9,386 nucleotides of DNA from DATKYV01 sp035528275 (GCA_035528275.1 DATKYV010000261.1:1-9386), one strand, 5' to 3'; positions 1 through 7,295 are shown, counted from the first letter of the stretch. Numbers and translations are program-made. Notes: generated by a model from the letters alone, not told the origin.

Positions 1-1314
1 CCACTCTTTCCCTGGGCACTCGCCGAGCAGTGGCGGATATCGTCGGGTGGGGAAGGGGCAGGGACGGCGAGCAAATCAAAGAAGCCGTGGGCCGCATCAC
101 TCACTCCCGGCGTTGAGACGTATCTTACGGCTGCCGCCTGGTATCGCTCACTTGGCGATCTGACCTCTTCGGACGCAGTTCTGAAAGCCGCGATCGAGGA
201 ACTGCCGGCCGGGTCCGCTTCACCCATGGTCCATTACTATCTGGCTTCGAACGCTCGCCGCGAGGGCAAGGAGACCGAGGCGAAGCGATACGCAGCCGGG
301 GCGGCCGCCGCGCCTTACGAAAAAGTATTCCCCCATCGGCTGGAGGACGCGCTGGTGCTGGACGAGGCGCGCCGCGAAGATCCGCTTGACGCACACGCGC
401 CTTACTTTCTCGGAAATTTCCTCTTTGCGGTCGGCCGCTACGATGACGCCTCGCAGATGTGGCTGCAGGCGCTGGGAGCGGGATTTGAGTATTCCGTGCT
501 ATCCCGCAATCTGGGCCTGTACGCGTGGCGCGTGAAAAAGGACTTGACCGGCGCGGCGGGGTTTTTCGAGAAGGCCATCGAATTGGCGCCCGACGATTAC
601 CGACTCTACGTGAGCCTGGACGAAATCTACGCCAGCCTTGGAGATCGGGCGCGGCGCGAGAAGCTCATGACGAATGCTCCGGCGGCGGTTGCGGAGCGGG
701 ACACGGTGCGTGTGCGCCACGCGCTGGTTAACCTCCAGCAGAGGAGATACGGGCAAGCGCTGGAGTTGCTAGCAAACCACAACTACAAACCTTGGGAAGG
801 CGGGCAAGTCGTCCGGCGCGTTTACGTTGCCGCCAACCTGGAAGAAGGAAAGGCCAGCCTCGCCGCCGGGAAGCCGCGTGAAGCCGAGCAGGCATTTCGG
901 CGGGCCCTGGAATACCCGGAGAATCTGGGGGTGGGAACACCCGATAAGCCTCACGACGAGGAGGCGCTTTACTGGCTGGGTGAAGCCCTTCAGGCTGCGG
1001 GAAACGCGCAAGCCGCAAAGGAGGCTTGGGATCAGGCGGTCGCGAGTGGAAAAGATGCCGGGGGGCCGGGGCGCGTCTTTGCGGCCCTGGCCATGCGCCG
1101 ACTGGGACAGGCGGATGAGGCGGAAAGCATTTTCAGCGAGCTACTCGAGGCGGCTTCGTCGGAAAAGGCCGGCGCCTCCAGCCTTTATGCTGCCGGGCTC
1201 GTGGAACGATATCGAGACCGTGAGAGCGAAGCTCGGGAGTTTTTCCAGCGCGCGATTGATGCCGACCCGGACTTCTGGGCAGCACAGATCGAGCTGGATC
1301 GCGCTCCGATCTGA
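1..1314 (+). CDS. TPR-repeat protein, C-terminal part of a DUF5107-type protein (5' end outside window)
   Basis: Frame 1 is open from base 1 to the TGA at 1312-1314, giving 437 visible residues, so the ATG at 226 is almost certainly internal. The residues before it (PLFPWALAEQ, later ETYLTAAAWYRSLG) read as a normal continuation of the repeats. The whole visible part is alpha-helical TPR sequence: repeats such as DAHAPYFLGNFLFAVGRYDDA and LAPDDYRLYVSLDEIYASLG, then NYKPWEGG (about visible residue 262) and RALEYPENLGVG (about 302), and finally a repeat ending DADPDFWAAQIELDRAP. From memory, the PWEGG and YPENLG signatures with this repeat order match the C-terminal TPR half of DUF5107 proteins, which usually exceed 1000 residues. 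I infer that the N-terminal sugar-binding-like DUF5107 domain lies to the left. The likely role is carbohydrate-related scaffolding or binding, but no catalytic residues are visible. It converges on the aldo/keto reductase with a 66-base gap that holds no clear terminator. Confidence 0.85.
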   Translation, partial: PLFPWALAEQWRISSGGEGAGTASKSKKPWAASLTPGVETYLTAAAWYRSLGDLTSSDAVLKAAIEELPAGSASPMVHYYLASNARREGKETEAKRYAAGAAAAPYEKVFPHRLEDALVLDEARREDPLDAHAPYFLGNFLFAVGRYDDASQMWLQALGAGFEYSVLSRNLGLYAWRVKKDLTGAAGFFEKAIELAPDDYRLYVSLDEIYASLGDRARREKLMTNAPAAVAERDTVRVRHALVNLQQRRYGQALELLANHNYKPWEGGQVVRRVYVAANLEEGKASLAAGKPREAEQAFRRALEYPENLGVGTPDKPHDEEALYWLGEALQAAGNAQAAKEAWDQAVASGKDAGGPGRVFAALAMRRLGQADEAESIFSELLEAASSEKAGASSLYAAGLVERYRDRESEAREFFQRAIDADPDFWAAQIELDRAPI

Positions 1315-1380
1315 CAGCGATTGCTGCCGGACCCCGGCTGAGCGTTCCGATCGATCGACAAGATCAAAGCGGGGCTTCAC

Positions 1381-2376
1381 CTACGCCCAGAAAATCTCCG
1401 GCGTGCATGTGGGCCCGTCGAGGTGCCCCACCAATCGCTTCTCCAGCGGCTCACGTGCCGGGTCAAGCGCCCGCTGTAGCTCCTCCACGCGCTTCCGGCC
1501 GAGTGGCGAAAAGCTACGGGCGATTTCCACATTCTGTTCGATGAACTCGACGCGCGGCATGCCGATCACCGCCGTGGTCACGGGCAGACTCATCGAGTAG
1601 CGGAGCAGCGAATCGATTTTGGCTTTTCCCGGCCCCTCGCCCTCCAAAAATTCCTGCCCGGTCACCTTCATGGCGATGATGCCCAGTTTCTTCTTGTTTG
1701 CCGCCGGCAGAGCAAGTTCCTCGAAGCGGCCGTTGCGCGTGGGGTTGAGCGCCATCTGGACACAATTCAGATCGTGCCGCTCGATGGCCTGTTTCATCAC
1801 CGCGCCATCGGTGTGGCTGGTCATGCCGATGAAGCGTGCCATCTTCTGCTCGCGGGCTTCGAGGAGGCCTTTGAGGGCGCCGTCGGCGGCCTCGAGCTTG
1901 GCGAGATCGTCTTCGTGCCCCAGACTGTGGATATGCACGAGGTCTACCTGATCTAACTGCAGCCGCTTCAAGCTGCTTTCCAGGCGGCGCATGAAGTCGT
2001 CGCGCGTGCGGTCAGGAATCTTGGTGGCGATGAAGACGTCTTTGCGGCGGGAAGCCAGAACTTTTCCCACACGCGTTTCGCTCTTGCCGTCGCCATAAGC
2101 GTAGGCCGTGTCAAGATACGTGATGCCCAGGTCGATGGCGCGGTTGAGCGCGGCCAGCGCCTTTTCCTCCTCCTCATACATGAGGAAGCGGCTGCCGCAT
2201 CCGAATGCCAGAATGGAAACGCTCGCCCCGGTTCGCCCCAGCGTCCGGTGGGGCAGCAACGGCTTGGCGCCGGGCGCCACCTTGCCGACCGCGCCCAGCA
2301 ACGGCAAACTGACGCCGGCGGCAGTCCCCAGTCCCAGCCGTTCAAGGAATTTTCTGCGGGTGAAATCTTTGCTCAT
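1381..2376 (-). CDS. Tat-exported aldo/keto reductase family oxidoreductase
   Basis: This 331-residue protein begins MSKDFTRRKFLERLG followed by a small-residue hydrophobic stretch, a classic twin-arginine signal (R7-R8), so it is expected to be exported folded with its nicotinamide cofactor. The core is an aldo/keto reductase TIM barrel. The start HRTLGRTGASVSILAFGCG is typical, and the catalytic tetrad is visible as D89 (YLDTAYAYG), Y94, K119 (FIATK) and H150 (LVHIHSLG). Cofactor-site segments IGMTSH (about 183) and AVIGMPRVEFIEQNVE (about 269) are in place. The family reduces carbonyls or oxidises alcohols and sugars with NAD(P)H; the substrate is unknown here. I chose the ATG at 2376 over an in-frame GTG at 2382. 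AAGGAG (complement of 2382-2387) lies five bases before the ATG, while the GTG would overlap it. It is second in a two-gene unit behind the secreted beta-sandwich protein. The only uncertain points are substrate and operon function. Confidence 0.92.
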   Translation of the reverse strand: MSKDFTRRKFLERLGLGTAAGVSLPLLGAVGKVAPGAKPLLPHRTLGRTGASVSILAFGCGSRFLMYEEEEKALAALNRAIDLGITYLDTAYAYGDGKSETRVGKVLASRRKDVFIATKIPDRTRDDFMRRLESSLKRLQLDQVDLVHIHSLGHEDDLAKLEAADGALKGLLEAREQKMARFIGMTSHTDGAVMKQAIERHDLNCVQMALNPTRNGRFEELALPAANKKKLGIIAMKVTGQEFLEGEGPGKAKIDSLLRYSMSLPVTTAVIGMPRVEFIEQNVEIARSFSPLGRKRVEELQRALDPAREPLEKRLVGHLDGPTCTPEIFWA

Positions 2377-2381
2377 GGCCA

Positions 2382-2387
2382 CTCCTT
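2382..2387 (-). promoter_or_regulatory. Ribosome binding site of the aldo/keto reductase
   Basis: On the minus strand this reads AAGGAG, five bases upstream of the ATG at 2376. It sits inside the 18-base gap after the stop codon of the upstream gene. It decides the start codon, because the GTG at 2382 begins inside this site and cannot use it. Confidence 0.8.
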
Positions 2388-2394
2388 CGTCGAA

Positions 2395-3123
2395 TTATTT
2401 CGACGCGCCCCGCGCCTGATTTGCGCTGGCGGGCCGGAGCATGCTGCCCGGCACACACCCTGCGTCGTCCGATTTAAGGTCGATGTCGTCGAAATCTCCC
2501 GTTTCGTCAAACGAACCGAAGCCGATCTGTCCGCATGTGAAAGTTGTGTCCACCACGGAGAATAGCGGCTCGCGACCCTCATCTGCAAAGACCTCGATGG
2601 AACCCGTCCCAACATTCCTTACCACGCGAACCTCGTGCCAATCGCGGTCGGGCAGGGCAGGAGCGGCTTCTGTACCGGCGATGCGTTTGCGCGGCTCGCC
2701 GTTGACGATGAAGATGCCGTTATGGACCGGCTGCTCGGTGCCGCGGTCGGCGGAAAGATGAGTGTAGTAGAAGTGCAGAGTATCCACGTAATTGAACACC
2801 ACGATCATCGACTTTCCTTCGCGGCGGACGCGCGCCCGCAGCTCGAAGCTGCCGACGTTCACACCCTTCAGCCGCGCGAACTGCAGCGGCCGGCGAGGCA
2901 CGCCCGGCGGCCGGTTGCGCAACATGTGGAGAAAGCGGTTGCCCCCCTCGTCGGACGCCTGCCAGTCGCCCGCATCAGGAAAGTCCCACGCCGAGAGGTC
3001 CGCTTTCTGGAAATCTTCTTGAATGCTGATCGATCTCAGAACCCGCGGCGCGCCGCTGAGAACTCCGAATGACGCCGCCAAACCTCCTGCTGCAAGCAGA
3101 GATATGAATGCCAACCGCCTCAT
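2395..3123 (-). CDS. Secreted concanavalin-A-like (LamG/DUF1080-type) beta-sandwich protein
   Basis: This 242-residue protein starts MRRLAFISLLAAGGLAASFGV, a Sec-type signal peptide with a basic N-region and hydrophobic core; cleavage is probably near residues 24-26. The frame stays open further upstream, but that sequence runs through an intergenic palindrome and does not look like protein, so I place the start at 3123. The mature part looks like an all-beta jelly roll: EDFQKADLSAWDF (about 36), FELRARVRREGKSMIVVFNY (about 93), DTLHFYYTHLS (114), DWHEVRVVRN (161), SIEVFADE (175) and the ending GFGSFDETGDFDDIDL (201). That last segment is typical of concanavalin-A-like folds, including DUF1080 (3-keto-disaccharide hydrolase-type) proteins. 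Two cysteines, C198 and C223, could form a disulfide. The likely role is carbohydrate binding or hydrolysis outside the cytoplasm. It is transcribed just ahead of the Tat aldo/keto reductase. The family assignment is by pattern only, and no catalytic residues can be named. Confidence 0.78.
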   Translation of the reverse strand: MRRLAFISLLAAGGLAASFGVLSGAPRVLRSISIQEDFQKADLSAWDFPDAGDWQASDEGGNRFLHMLRNRPPGVPRRPLQFARLKGVNVGSFELRARVRREGKSMIVVFNYVDTLHFYYTHLSADRGTEQPVHNGIFIVNGEPRKRIAGTEAAPALPDRDWHEVRVVRNVGTGSIEVFADEGREPLFSVVDTTFTCGQIGFGSFDETGDFDDIDLKSDDAGCVPGSMLRPASANQARGASK

Positions 3124-3154
3124 TTTGTACGCCCCCGGTCCACTCGCAAACATG

Positions 3155-3172
3155 CCCCGACAGTCCCCGACA
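3155..3172 (-). repeat. Tandem TGTCGGGG direct repeats in the presumed 5' leader
   Basis: On the minus strand the octamer TGTCGGGG occurs twice, with a ten-base repeat period (complements of 3165-3172 and 3155-3162). The pair starts next to the TATAAT at 3172-3177, so it would lie around the transcription start and first twenty bases of the mRNA. A tandem repeat with one helical turn of spacing at this place could be an operator for the two-gene unit. This is inference only. Confidence 0.4.
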
Positions 3173-3200
3173 TTATACGCATTCGTGGCCGCATCGCCAG
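3172..3200 (-). promoter_or_regulatory. Candidate promoter for the beta-sandwich/aldo-keto reductase unit
   Basis: The minus strand has a perfect TATAAT (complement of 3172-3177). Seventeen bases further upstream is CTGGCG (complement of 3195-3200), which matches TTGACA at only three positions. The start of transcription would fall near 3165, giving a leader of about 40 bases before the ATG at 3123. The -10 element is strong and the -35 is poor. Confidence 0.45.
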
Positions 3201-3238
3201 CGGTTTGATTCGCCGGTCGTGGGCCATTTTGATGTAGG

Positions 3239-3287
3239 GGCGGCTTTAGGCCGTCCGTCAATTGACGGACGGGATTAACCCGCCGCC
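3239..3287. repeat. Nested inverted repeat with a perfect 22-base palindrome
   Basis: Positions 3251-3272 form a perfect 22-base palindrome (left half CCGTCCGTCAA, right half TTGACGGACGG). It is enclosed by GGCGGC (3239-3244) and GCCGCC (3282-3287), which are themselves inverted. The left shoulder reads GTAGGGGCGGC, resembling the GTAGGGGCG start of the mosaic near 9058. The 19-base core (3254-3272) recurs at 7212 and 9126. It lies in the divergent intergenic region, outside both promoter candidates. Confidence 0.75.
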
Positions 3288-3415
3288 ACAATTTTCAAAC
3301 TGGCCCACTACGGATTCGCCGGCTGCACACTCTGGAAGCGCCGGGAATTCAATCCTCGCGCCGGGGGGGCGATCCGGACGGAGCGAGCCGAGTTCCTATG
3401 GCGGAGGATTTTCCA

Positions 3416-3444
3416 TTTCAAACCCCGGCTAAATCGGCTATAAG
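3416..3444 (+). promoter_or_regulatory. Weak candidate promoter for the fused membrane protein
   Basis: TATAAG (3439-3444) is preceded at 17 bases by TTTCAA (3416-3421), which matches the -35 consensus at three of six positions. Transcription would begin near 3451 and leave a leader of about 65 bases before the GTG at 3516. The match is modest and the position is plausible. Confidence 0.3.
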
Positions 3445-3515
3445 TCACACGCCGTGCGGTTGGCCGGGAAATTGGCGCGTCCCGGTCCGGGAAGTGAAAC
3501 GCTCGAATCGGTCAG

Positions 3516-6299
3516 GTGAGCTTGAACAATTCTCATCAGCCGTCTTATTCCTCCCCCAATCTCAAAATCCTCCCCCTGCTCTTCTTTGCCTCCGGCGGAT
3601 CGAGCCTGATATTCGAAACCATCTTCACGCGCCTGCTCACCTACACCTTCGGAAACACGGCGCACGCCGTGAGCACGGTGCTGGCGGCGTTCCTGGGCGG
3701 CTTGGCCCTGGGGGCGTATCTCATCGGCCGGTGGGTGGACCGGCGCCCGCCCAGCCTCTGGATTTACGGCCTGCTGGAATTGCTGGTGGGTGTGTATTGC
3801 CTTTTCATTCCGCAGCTGTTTGCGTTGATCACCCGGGCGTATGTGGGGCTCTATCATTTTTTTGAGCTTGGGCCCGCGGCCCTGACGGCGGTTCGCTTCG
3901 GCCTTGCCGCCGTGGTGATTCTCATCCCCACCGTAATGATGGGCGGCACGCTTCCGGCGCTGGCACGCTTTGTCACCGCCGGCCAGCGTGACGCGCCTTG
4001 GCGAATCAGCCGTCTCTATGCCTGGAATACGCTGGGAGCCGCGCTCGGAGCACTCACTTCGATCTATTTGCTGATGCCCTCCTGGGGAGTCGGTGGGACG
4101 ATCTGGTTCGCGGTGGGGATCAATACATTGGTTTTCGCTGCGGTCGCCTTCCTGGCGCGCCGGAGTTCGGCCGATGGCTCTCCTGGGTCCGAAGCGGCCT
4201 CTCCGGAGGCCTCGTCGTCGGAAGGACCGCCTTCGAAAACGCGCGCCGCTGTGCTGCTCGCGGGAGCATTCTTCACCGGCCTGGTGGCGCTGGCCTACGA
4301 AGTGATCTGGACGCACGTCCTCGCTTTCCTGATCGGCAACACCGTGTACGCATTTGGAGTGATGCTTTTCACCTTTCTCTGTGGCCTGGGATTAGGTGCG
4401 CAGATCGTGGCGCGCCGTTTTCAACGCCCCGCGATGTGGGGACGCGCCCTCGCCGTGTCGCAAGTCCTCCTGGCGCTGGCAATATTCTGCACGCTGCCCC
4501 TGTGGACTCGGATCCCCGACCTTTTCGCGCAGGGTCTGCAGAAGGCGTTTGAGTTCGATCTCCTGAGCGTGGCCTTCTTGCTCCTCCTCAGGATGGTCTA
4601 TCTCGGCTGGAAGATCTACCGGCGCGCTCCTCAAGCGGCATTTCCGTGGGGGCGGGCGATCGAGTTAGGTGCTGAGGCGTTGCTTCTCACCGGCCTGATG
4701 GGCGTGGATACCGCTTTTGTCTGGAATTACGAGATCACCTATTTCCTTTCTGGCGAAATGCTGCGGTTTTTCTGCGCCTTCTACCTGCTGATTCTTCCCG
4801 CTCTGCTCCTGGGTTTAAGCTTCCCGCTGCTGCTGCATTTGGCCAGCCACCGCGCTGCGGAAGTTGGTGCGAGGGTTGGAGGGGTCTACGCCGCCAACAC
4901 CGTGGGGGCGATTCTGGGTTCGGTGCTGACGGGATTCGTCGTGCTTCCGCATCTGGGTTCGCTCTCCACGCTGCGCGCCGCCGCCACGGTGAATCTGGCG
5001 CTGGGCTTGGGCTTCGCCTTGGTGCTGGTGCGCCTGGATTTGTTTCGCAGGCTGCTGCTGGGGGGCATCGTCGCCTCACTGGTGCTGCTGTTCTGGGCAG
5101 GGCAGGGAGGCTGGGACGCTCGCCGCATGTCGCGTGGCTCCTACGTCTATTTCGACTCGGGGTGGCCCATCGACCGCATCCTTTACCTCCAGGAAGATGT
5201 CGAGGGCGGGCTGACTTCGGTGATCCAAGTCGGCGACACGCGCGTCATGCTTTCCAACGGCAAGTTTCAGGGGAACAACTCCGGCGAGGTCGGGGCGCAA
5301 ATCCGTTTTGCTTTGATTCCCATCCTGTTCACTCAGGAGTTCGAACGGGCACTGGTCATCGGTCTGGGGACGGGCAACACCCTGCGCACCGTCACCCAGT
5401 TTCCGTTCGAACACATTGACGCGGTGGAAATCGCCCCGCGCATCGTCGAGGCGGCGCGGCTCTGGTTCGGAGACGTCAACGATCTGGTCTTCGACCGCGA
5501 CCCCCGCGTCAACCTGTCCGTTGCCGACGGGCGCAATTTCCTCCTTCTCTCCCCCCAGCGCTATGACTTGATTACGATCGAAATCAGTTCCATCTGGATC
5601 AGCGGCGAAGCGGACCTCTACAACAAGGAGTTTTACGAACTCTGCCGGAAGCGCCTGAAGGAGCGCGGCGTGCTTCAGCAATGGGTGCAGATTCACCACA
5701 TGCGGACGGAAGATTTCCTGGTGATTCTCAACACGGCGGCAAGCGTCTTCCCGCACGTCGCCTTCTTTCTGGGGCCGGAACAGGGTGTGCTGGTCGCCTC
5801 CGCTTCACCCCTCGAATGCGATTACCGCCGGATCTCCGCCTTCGACTCCGATCCGCGCGTGCAGGCGGAGCTGGCGGCAATCGGTGTGCCCGGCATGGAG
5901 GCGCTGCTCGGCGAGCTGATGCTGTACGGCGATTCCATGCGCCAGGCGCTCGCCTTCCTGCCCCGATTGAGCGGCCGCTCGCAGGGTCTTGTTTCCACGG
6001 ATTTCCGGCCCTATCTGGAATACCGAACGCCGCGAGGGAACGCGCTTCCGTACAACACTGTGCCCGTCAACATCAACTTCATGCAGCGCCTTCGGCCGCC
6101 CGGCCTGCCTGGAGAGCTGACCATTCGCAACCTGCCTTCGGAGAATGAACGAAACCTCATACTTGGATACGTTGCCTCGCAGCGCGGAGATATGGGCGTT
6201 GCCTTGCAGGCACTGGAGCGAGTTGAAGGCCCGGCGCGCGAGCGTGCGCAGGAAGAAATGTCCAGAATCGAATCGGGTGCGCACCACAAGGCGCCGTAG
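3516..6299 (+). CDS. Fused polytopic membrane protein with spermidine synthase-like domain
   Basis: This 927-residue protein has a membrane half (about 17-530) and a SpeE-like Rossmann domain (about 545-770). The membrane half is an internal duplication. SSLIFETIFTRLLTYTFGNT with LAAFLGGLALGA (29-67) matches VALAYEVIWTHVLAFLIGNT with FTFLCGLGLGA (257-295). SRLYAWNTLGAALGAL (165) matches GGVYAANTVGAILGSV (455). The second copy carries an extra stretch at about 343-415, and a Ser/Ala/Glu-rich linker (217-240) joins the copies. The enzyme-like half shows VIGLGTGNTL (614-623), acidic E638 (AVEIA) and D671 (VADGRNF), as in SAM or decarboxylated-SAM binders. Where polyamine synthases have the D-x-x-D-P motif, this protein has YDLITIEISSIWISGEADLY (683-702), so the catalytic Asp is Glu689 and the second Asp is Ser692. 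It therefore belongs to the fused spermidine synthase-like group and probably does not make spermidine. The start is GTG, with no clear Shine-Dalgarno; an in-frame TGA at 3495 limits the start to a narrow region, and TTG at 3522 is the alternative. The C-terminal tail (about 876-905) resembles one TPR. Confidence 0.88.
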   Translation: MSLNNSHQPSYSSPNLKILPLLFFASGGSSLIFETIFTRLLTYTFGNTAHAVSTVLAAFLGGLALGAYLIGRWVDRRPPSLWIYGLLELLVGVYCLFIPQLFALITRAYVGLYHFFELGPAALTAVRFGLAAVVILIPTVMMGGTLPALARFVTAGQRDAPWRISRLYAWNTLGAALGALTSIYLLMPSWGVGGTIWFAVGINTLVFAAVAFLARRSSADGSPGSEAASPEASSSEGPPSKTRAAVLLAGAFFTGLVALAYEVIWTHVLAFLIGNTVYAFGVMLFTFLCGLGLGAQIVARRFQRPAMWGRALAVSQVLLALAIFCTLPLWTRIPDLFAQGLQKAFEFDLLSVAFLLLLRMVYLGWKIYRRAPQAAFPWGRAIELGAEALLLTGLMGVDTAFVWNYEITYFLSGEMLRFFCAFYLLILPALLLGLSFPLLLHLASHRAAEVGARVGGVYAANTVGAILGSVLTGFVVLPHLGSLSTLRAAATVNLALGLGFALVLVRLDLFRRLLLGGIVASLVLLFWAGQGGWDARRMSRGSYVYFDSGWPIDRILYLQEDVEGGLTSVIQVGDTRVMLSNGKFQGNNSGEVGAQIRFALIPILFTQEFERALVIGLGTGNTLRTVTQFPFEHIDAVEIAPRIVEAARLWFGDVNDLVFDRDPRVNLSVADGRNFLLLSPQRYDLITIEISSIWISGEADLYNKEFYELCRKRLKERGVLQQWVQIHHMRTEDFLVILNTAASVFPHVAFFLGPEQGVLVASASPLECDYRRISAFDSDPRVQAELAAIGVPGMEALLGELMLYGDSMRQALAFLPRLSGRSQGLVSTDFRPYLEYRTPRGNALPYNTVPVNINFMQRLRPPGLPGELTIRNLPSENERNLILGYVASQRGDMGVALQALERVEGPARERAQEEMSRIESGAHHKAP

Positions 6300-6334
6300 T
6301 CCCCGCCCGGACCCACCGGCGCGGCTGCTCAGCG

Positions 6335-6364
6335 GAAGGCGGGCGTTGAGCCCGGGCGGCCTTC
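6335..6364 (+). other. Bulged hairpin between fused protein and permease genes
   Basis: GAAGGC (6335-6340) pairs with GCCTTC (6359-6364), and inside it GGGC (6341-6344) pairs with GCCC (6350-6353) around a GTTGA loop, leaving a five-base bulge on the 3' side. No T-run follows, so it is not a standard terminator. It sits 18 bases ahead of the permease ATG and could affect read-through or translation. Confidence 0.3.
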
Positions 6365-6382
6365 GATTGAAAAGGCGAGTGC

Positions 6383-7126
6383 ATGGACCAGAATCTCATC
6401 ATTTTTGTCATCGTCGGATTCGCAGCGCAGATCATTGACGGCGCGCTCGGCATGGCCTACGGCGTGAGCTCAACCACTTTTCTGCTGACGGTGGGAATTT
6501 CGCCGGCGGCGGCGAGTGCCAGCGTCCACACGGCGGAGGTTTTCACCAGCGGAGTTTCGGGCATTTCGCACCTCAGATTCGGGAATGTTGACCGTGAGCT
6601 CTTCAAGCGATTGCTGATTCCGGGAATCATCGGGGGAATCGCGGGCGCCTACATCTTGACGACCCTGCCGAGTGAGAGAATCAAACCTTTCGTCGCTCTC
6701 TACCTTCTGGTGATGGGCGCGATCATCGTTCGCAAAGCCATGAAGAAAATCGAGGAAAAGAAAAGCCGGACGCACTTGGTCCCCCTGGGTCTGGTCGGCG
6801 GATTCTTCGACGCCATCGGCGGGGGCGGGTGGGGGCCGATCGTGACCTCCACCCTTGTGGCGCGAGGCGAAAAGCCGCGCATTGCCATCGGCTCGGTGAA
6901 CCTGGCGGAGTTTTTCGTCACCGTGGCCGAGGCCACGACCTTCTTCCTGACCCTCGGCCTGGTCCACTGGAAGATCATCGTCGGCCTGACGGTGGGAGGC
7001 GTGCTGGCTGCTCCTTTGGCCGCCTACGTCTGCAAGCGCCTGCCGGCGCGCGCCCTGATGGTCATGGTTGGCACGCTCATCATCATTCTGAGCATTCGAA
7101 CCATTCTTCTTGCAGCTTTCTCCTGA
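6383..7126 (+). CDS. TauE/SafE (TSUP) family membrane permease
   Basis: This 247-residue hydrophobic protein has the two-fold repeat of the TSUP family. Its first half is GFAAQIIDGALGMAYGVSST, then HTAEVFTSGVSGISHLRFGNVD and a GIIGGIAGAYI helix (about 12-96). The second half is GLVGGFFDAIGGGGWGPIVT, then SVNLAEFFVTVAEATTFF and GLTVGGVLAAPLAAYV (about 136-220). A charged loop, KAMKKIEEKKSRTH (118-131), separates them, as expected for a cytoplasmic linker. Family members export or import small anions such as sulfite, sulfoacetate or other organosulfur compounds; the substrate here is not readable. Length is normal. AAGGCG lies about eight bases before the ATG and supports this start. The gene follows the fused protein by 83 bases on the same strand, so co-transcription is possible. 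The IclR gene downstream is separated by nearly 300 bases holding a repeat element and its own promoter. Confidence 0.92.
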   Translation: MDQNLIIFVIVGFAAQIIDGALGMAYGVSSTTFLLTVGISPAAASASVHTAEVFTSGVSGISHLRFGNVDRELFKRLLIPGIIGGIAGAYILTTLPSERIKPFVALYLLVMGAIIVRKAMKKIEEKKSRTHLVPLGLVGGFFDAIGGGGWGPIVTSTLVARGEKPRIAIGSVNLAEFFVTVAEATTFFLTLGLVHWKIIVGLTVGGVLAAPLAAYVCKRLPARALMVMVGTLIIILSIRTILLAAFS

Positions 7127-7196
7127 CCATTGCCGGGGCGGTGACTCCGATTCCTTCTGGAAGGGCGCCAGTAGGATGCTGAAAAATCCCCGAAGC

Positions 7197-7295
7197 TGTC
7201 ATCCTGAGGAGTCCGTCAGTTGACGGACGGCGAAGGATCTCTGCAGTGGCTTGATTCTACAAATACCGGGATTCTTCGCTTCGCTCAGAATGACA
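7197..7295. repeat. 99-base inverted-repeat intergenic element
   Basis: The element begins TGTCATCCTGAG and ends CTCAGAATGACA, so its termini are inverted with one mismatch. The inverted similarity continues inward: GCGAAGGAT on the left matches the complement of ATTCTTCGC on the right. Elements of the GTCATYCTGAGCGAAGCGAAG type are, from general knowledge, common between genes in many environmental bacteria. In the left arm the usual sequence is replaced by the 19-base motif shared with 3254 and 9126 (here 7212-7230). The element separates the permease from the regulator and could fold into a long RNA hairpin at the end of the permease transcript. Confidence 0.75.

Noticed and set aside
226..228. 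ATG as the true start of the TPR protein
   Set aside because: The frame is open back to base 1 and the upstream residues continue the TPR pattern, so the gene starts outside the window.
1315..1380. Bidirectional terminator between convergent genes
   Set aside because: Only a GCCGG/CCGGC stem of five bases is visible, without T-runs.
2380..2382. GTG start for the aldo/keto reductase
   Set aside because: It overlaps the Shine-Dalgarno AAGGAG; the ATG at 2376 has correct spacing.
3124..3291. N-terminal extension of the beta-sandwich protein
   Set aside because: The frame is open but runs through the 22-base palindrome and the promoter region, and a signal peptide begins at 3123.
3438..4316. 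Long minus-strand frame opposite the fused protein
   Set aside because: Its Gln/Arg/Glu-rich sequence is the antisense shadow of the membrane-protein gene, which has clear family motifs.
7171..7190. GTAGGATGCTGAAAAA as a separate repeat
   Set aside because: It resembles a string often seen between genes in environmental bacteria, but there is one copy here and nothing to define its ends.
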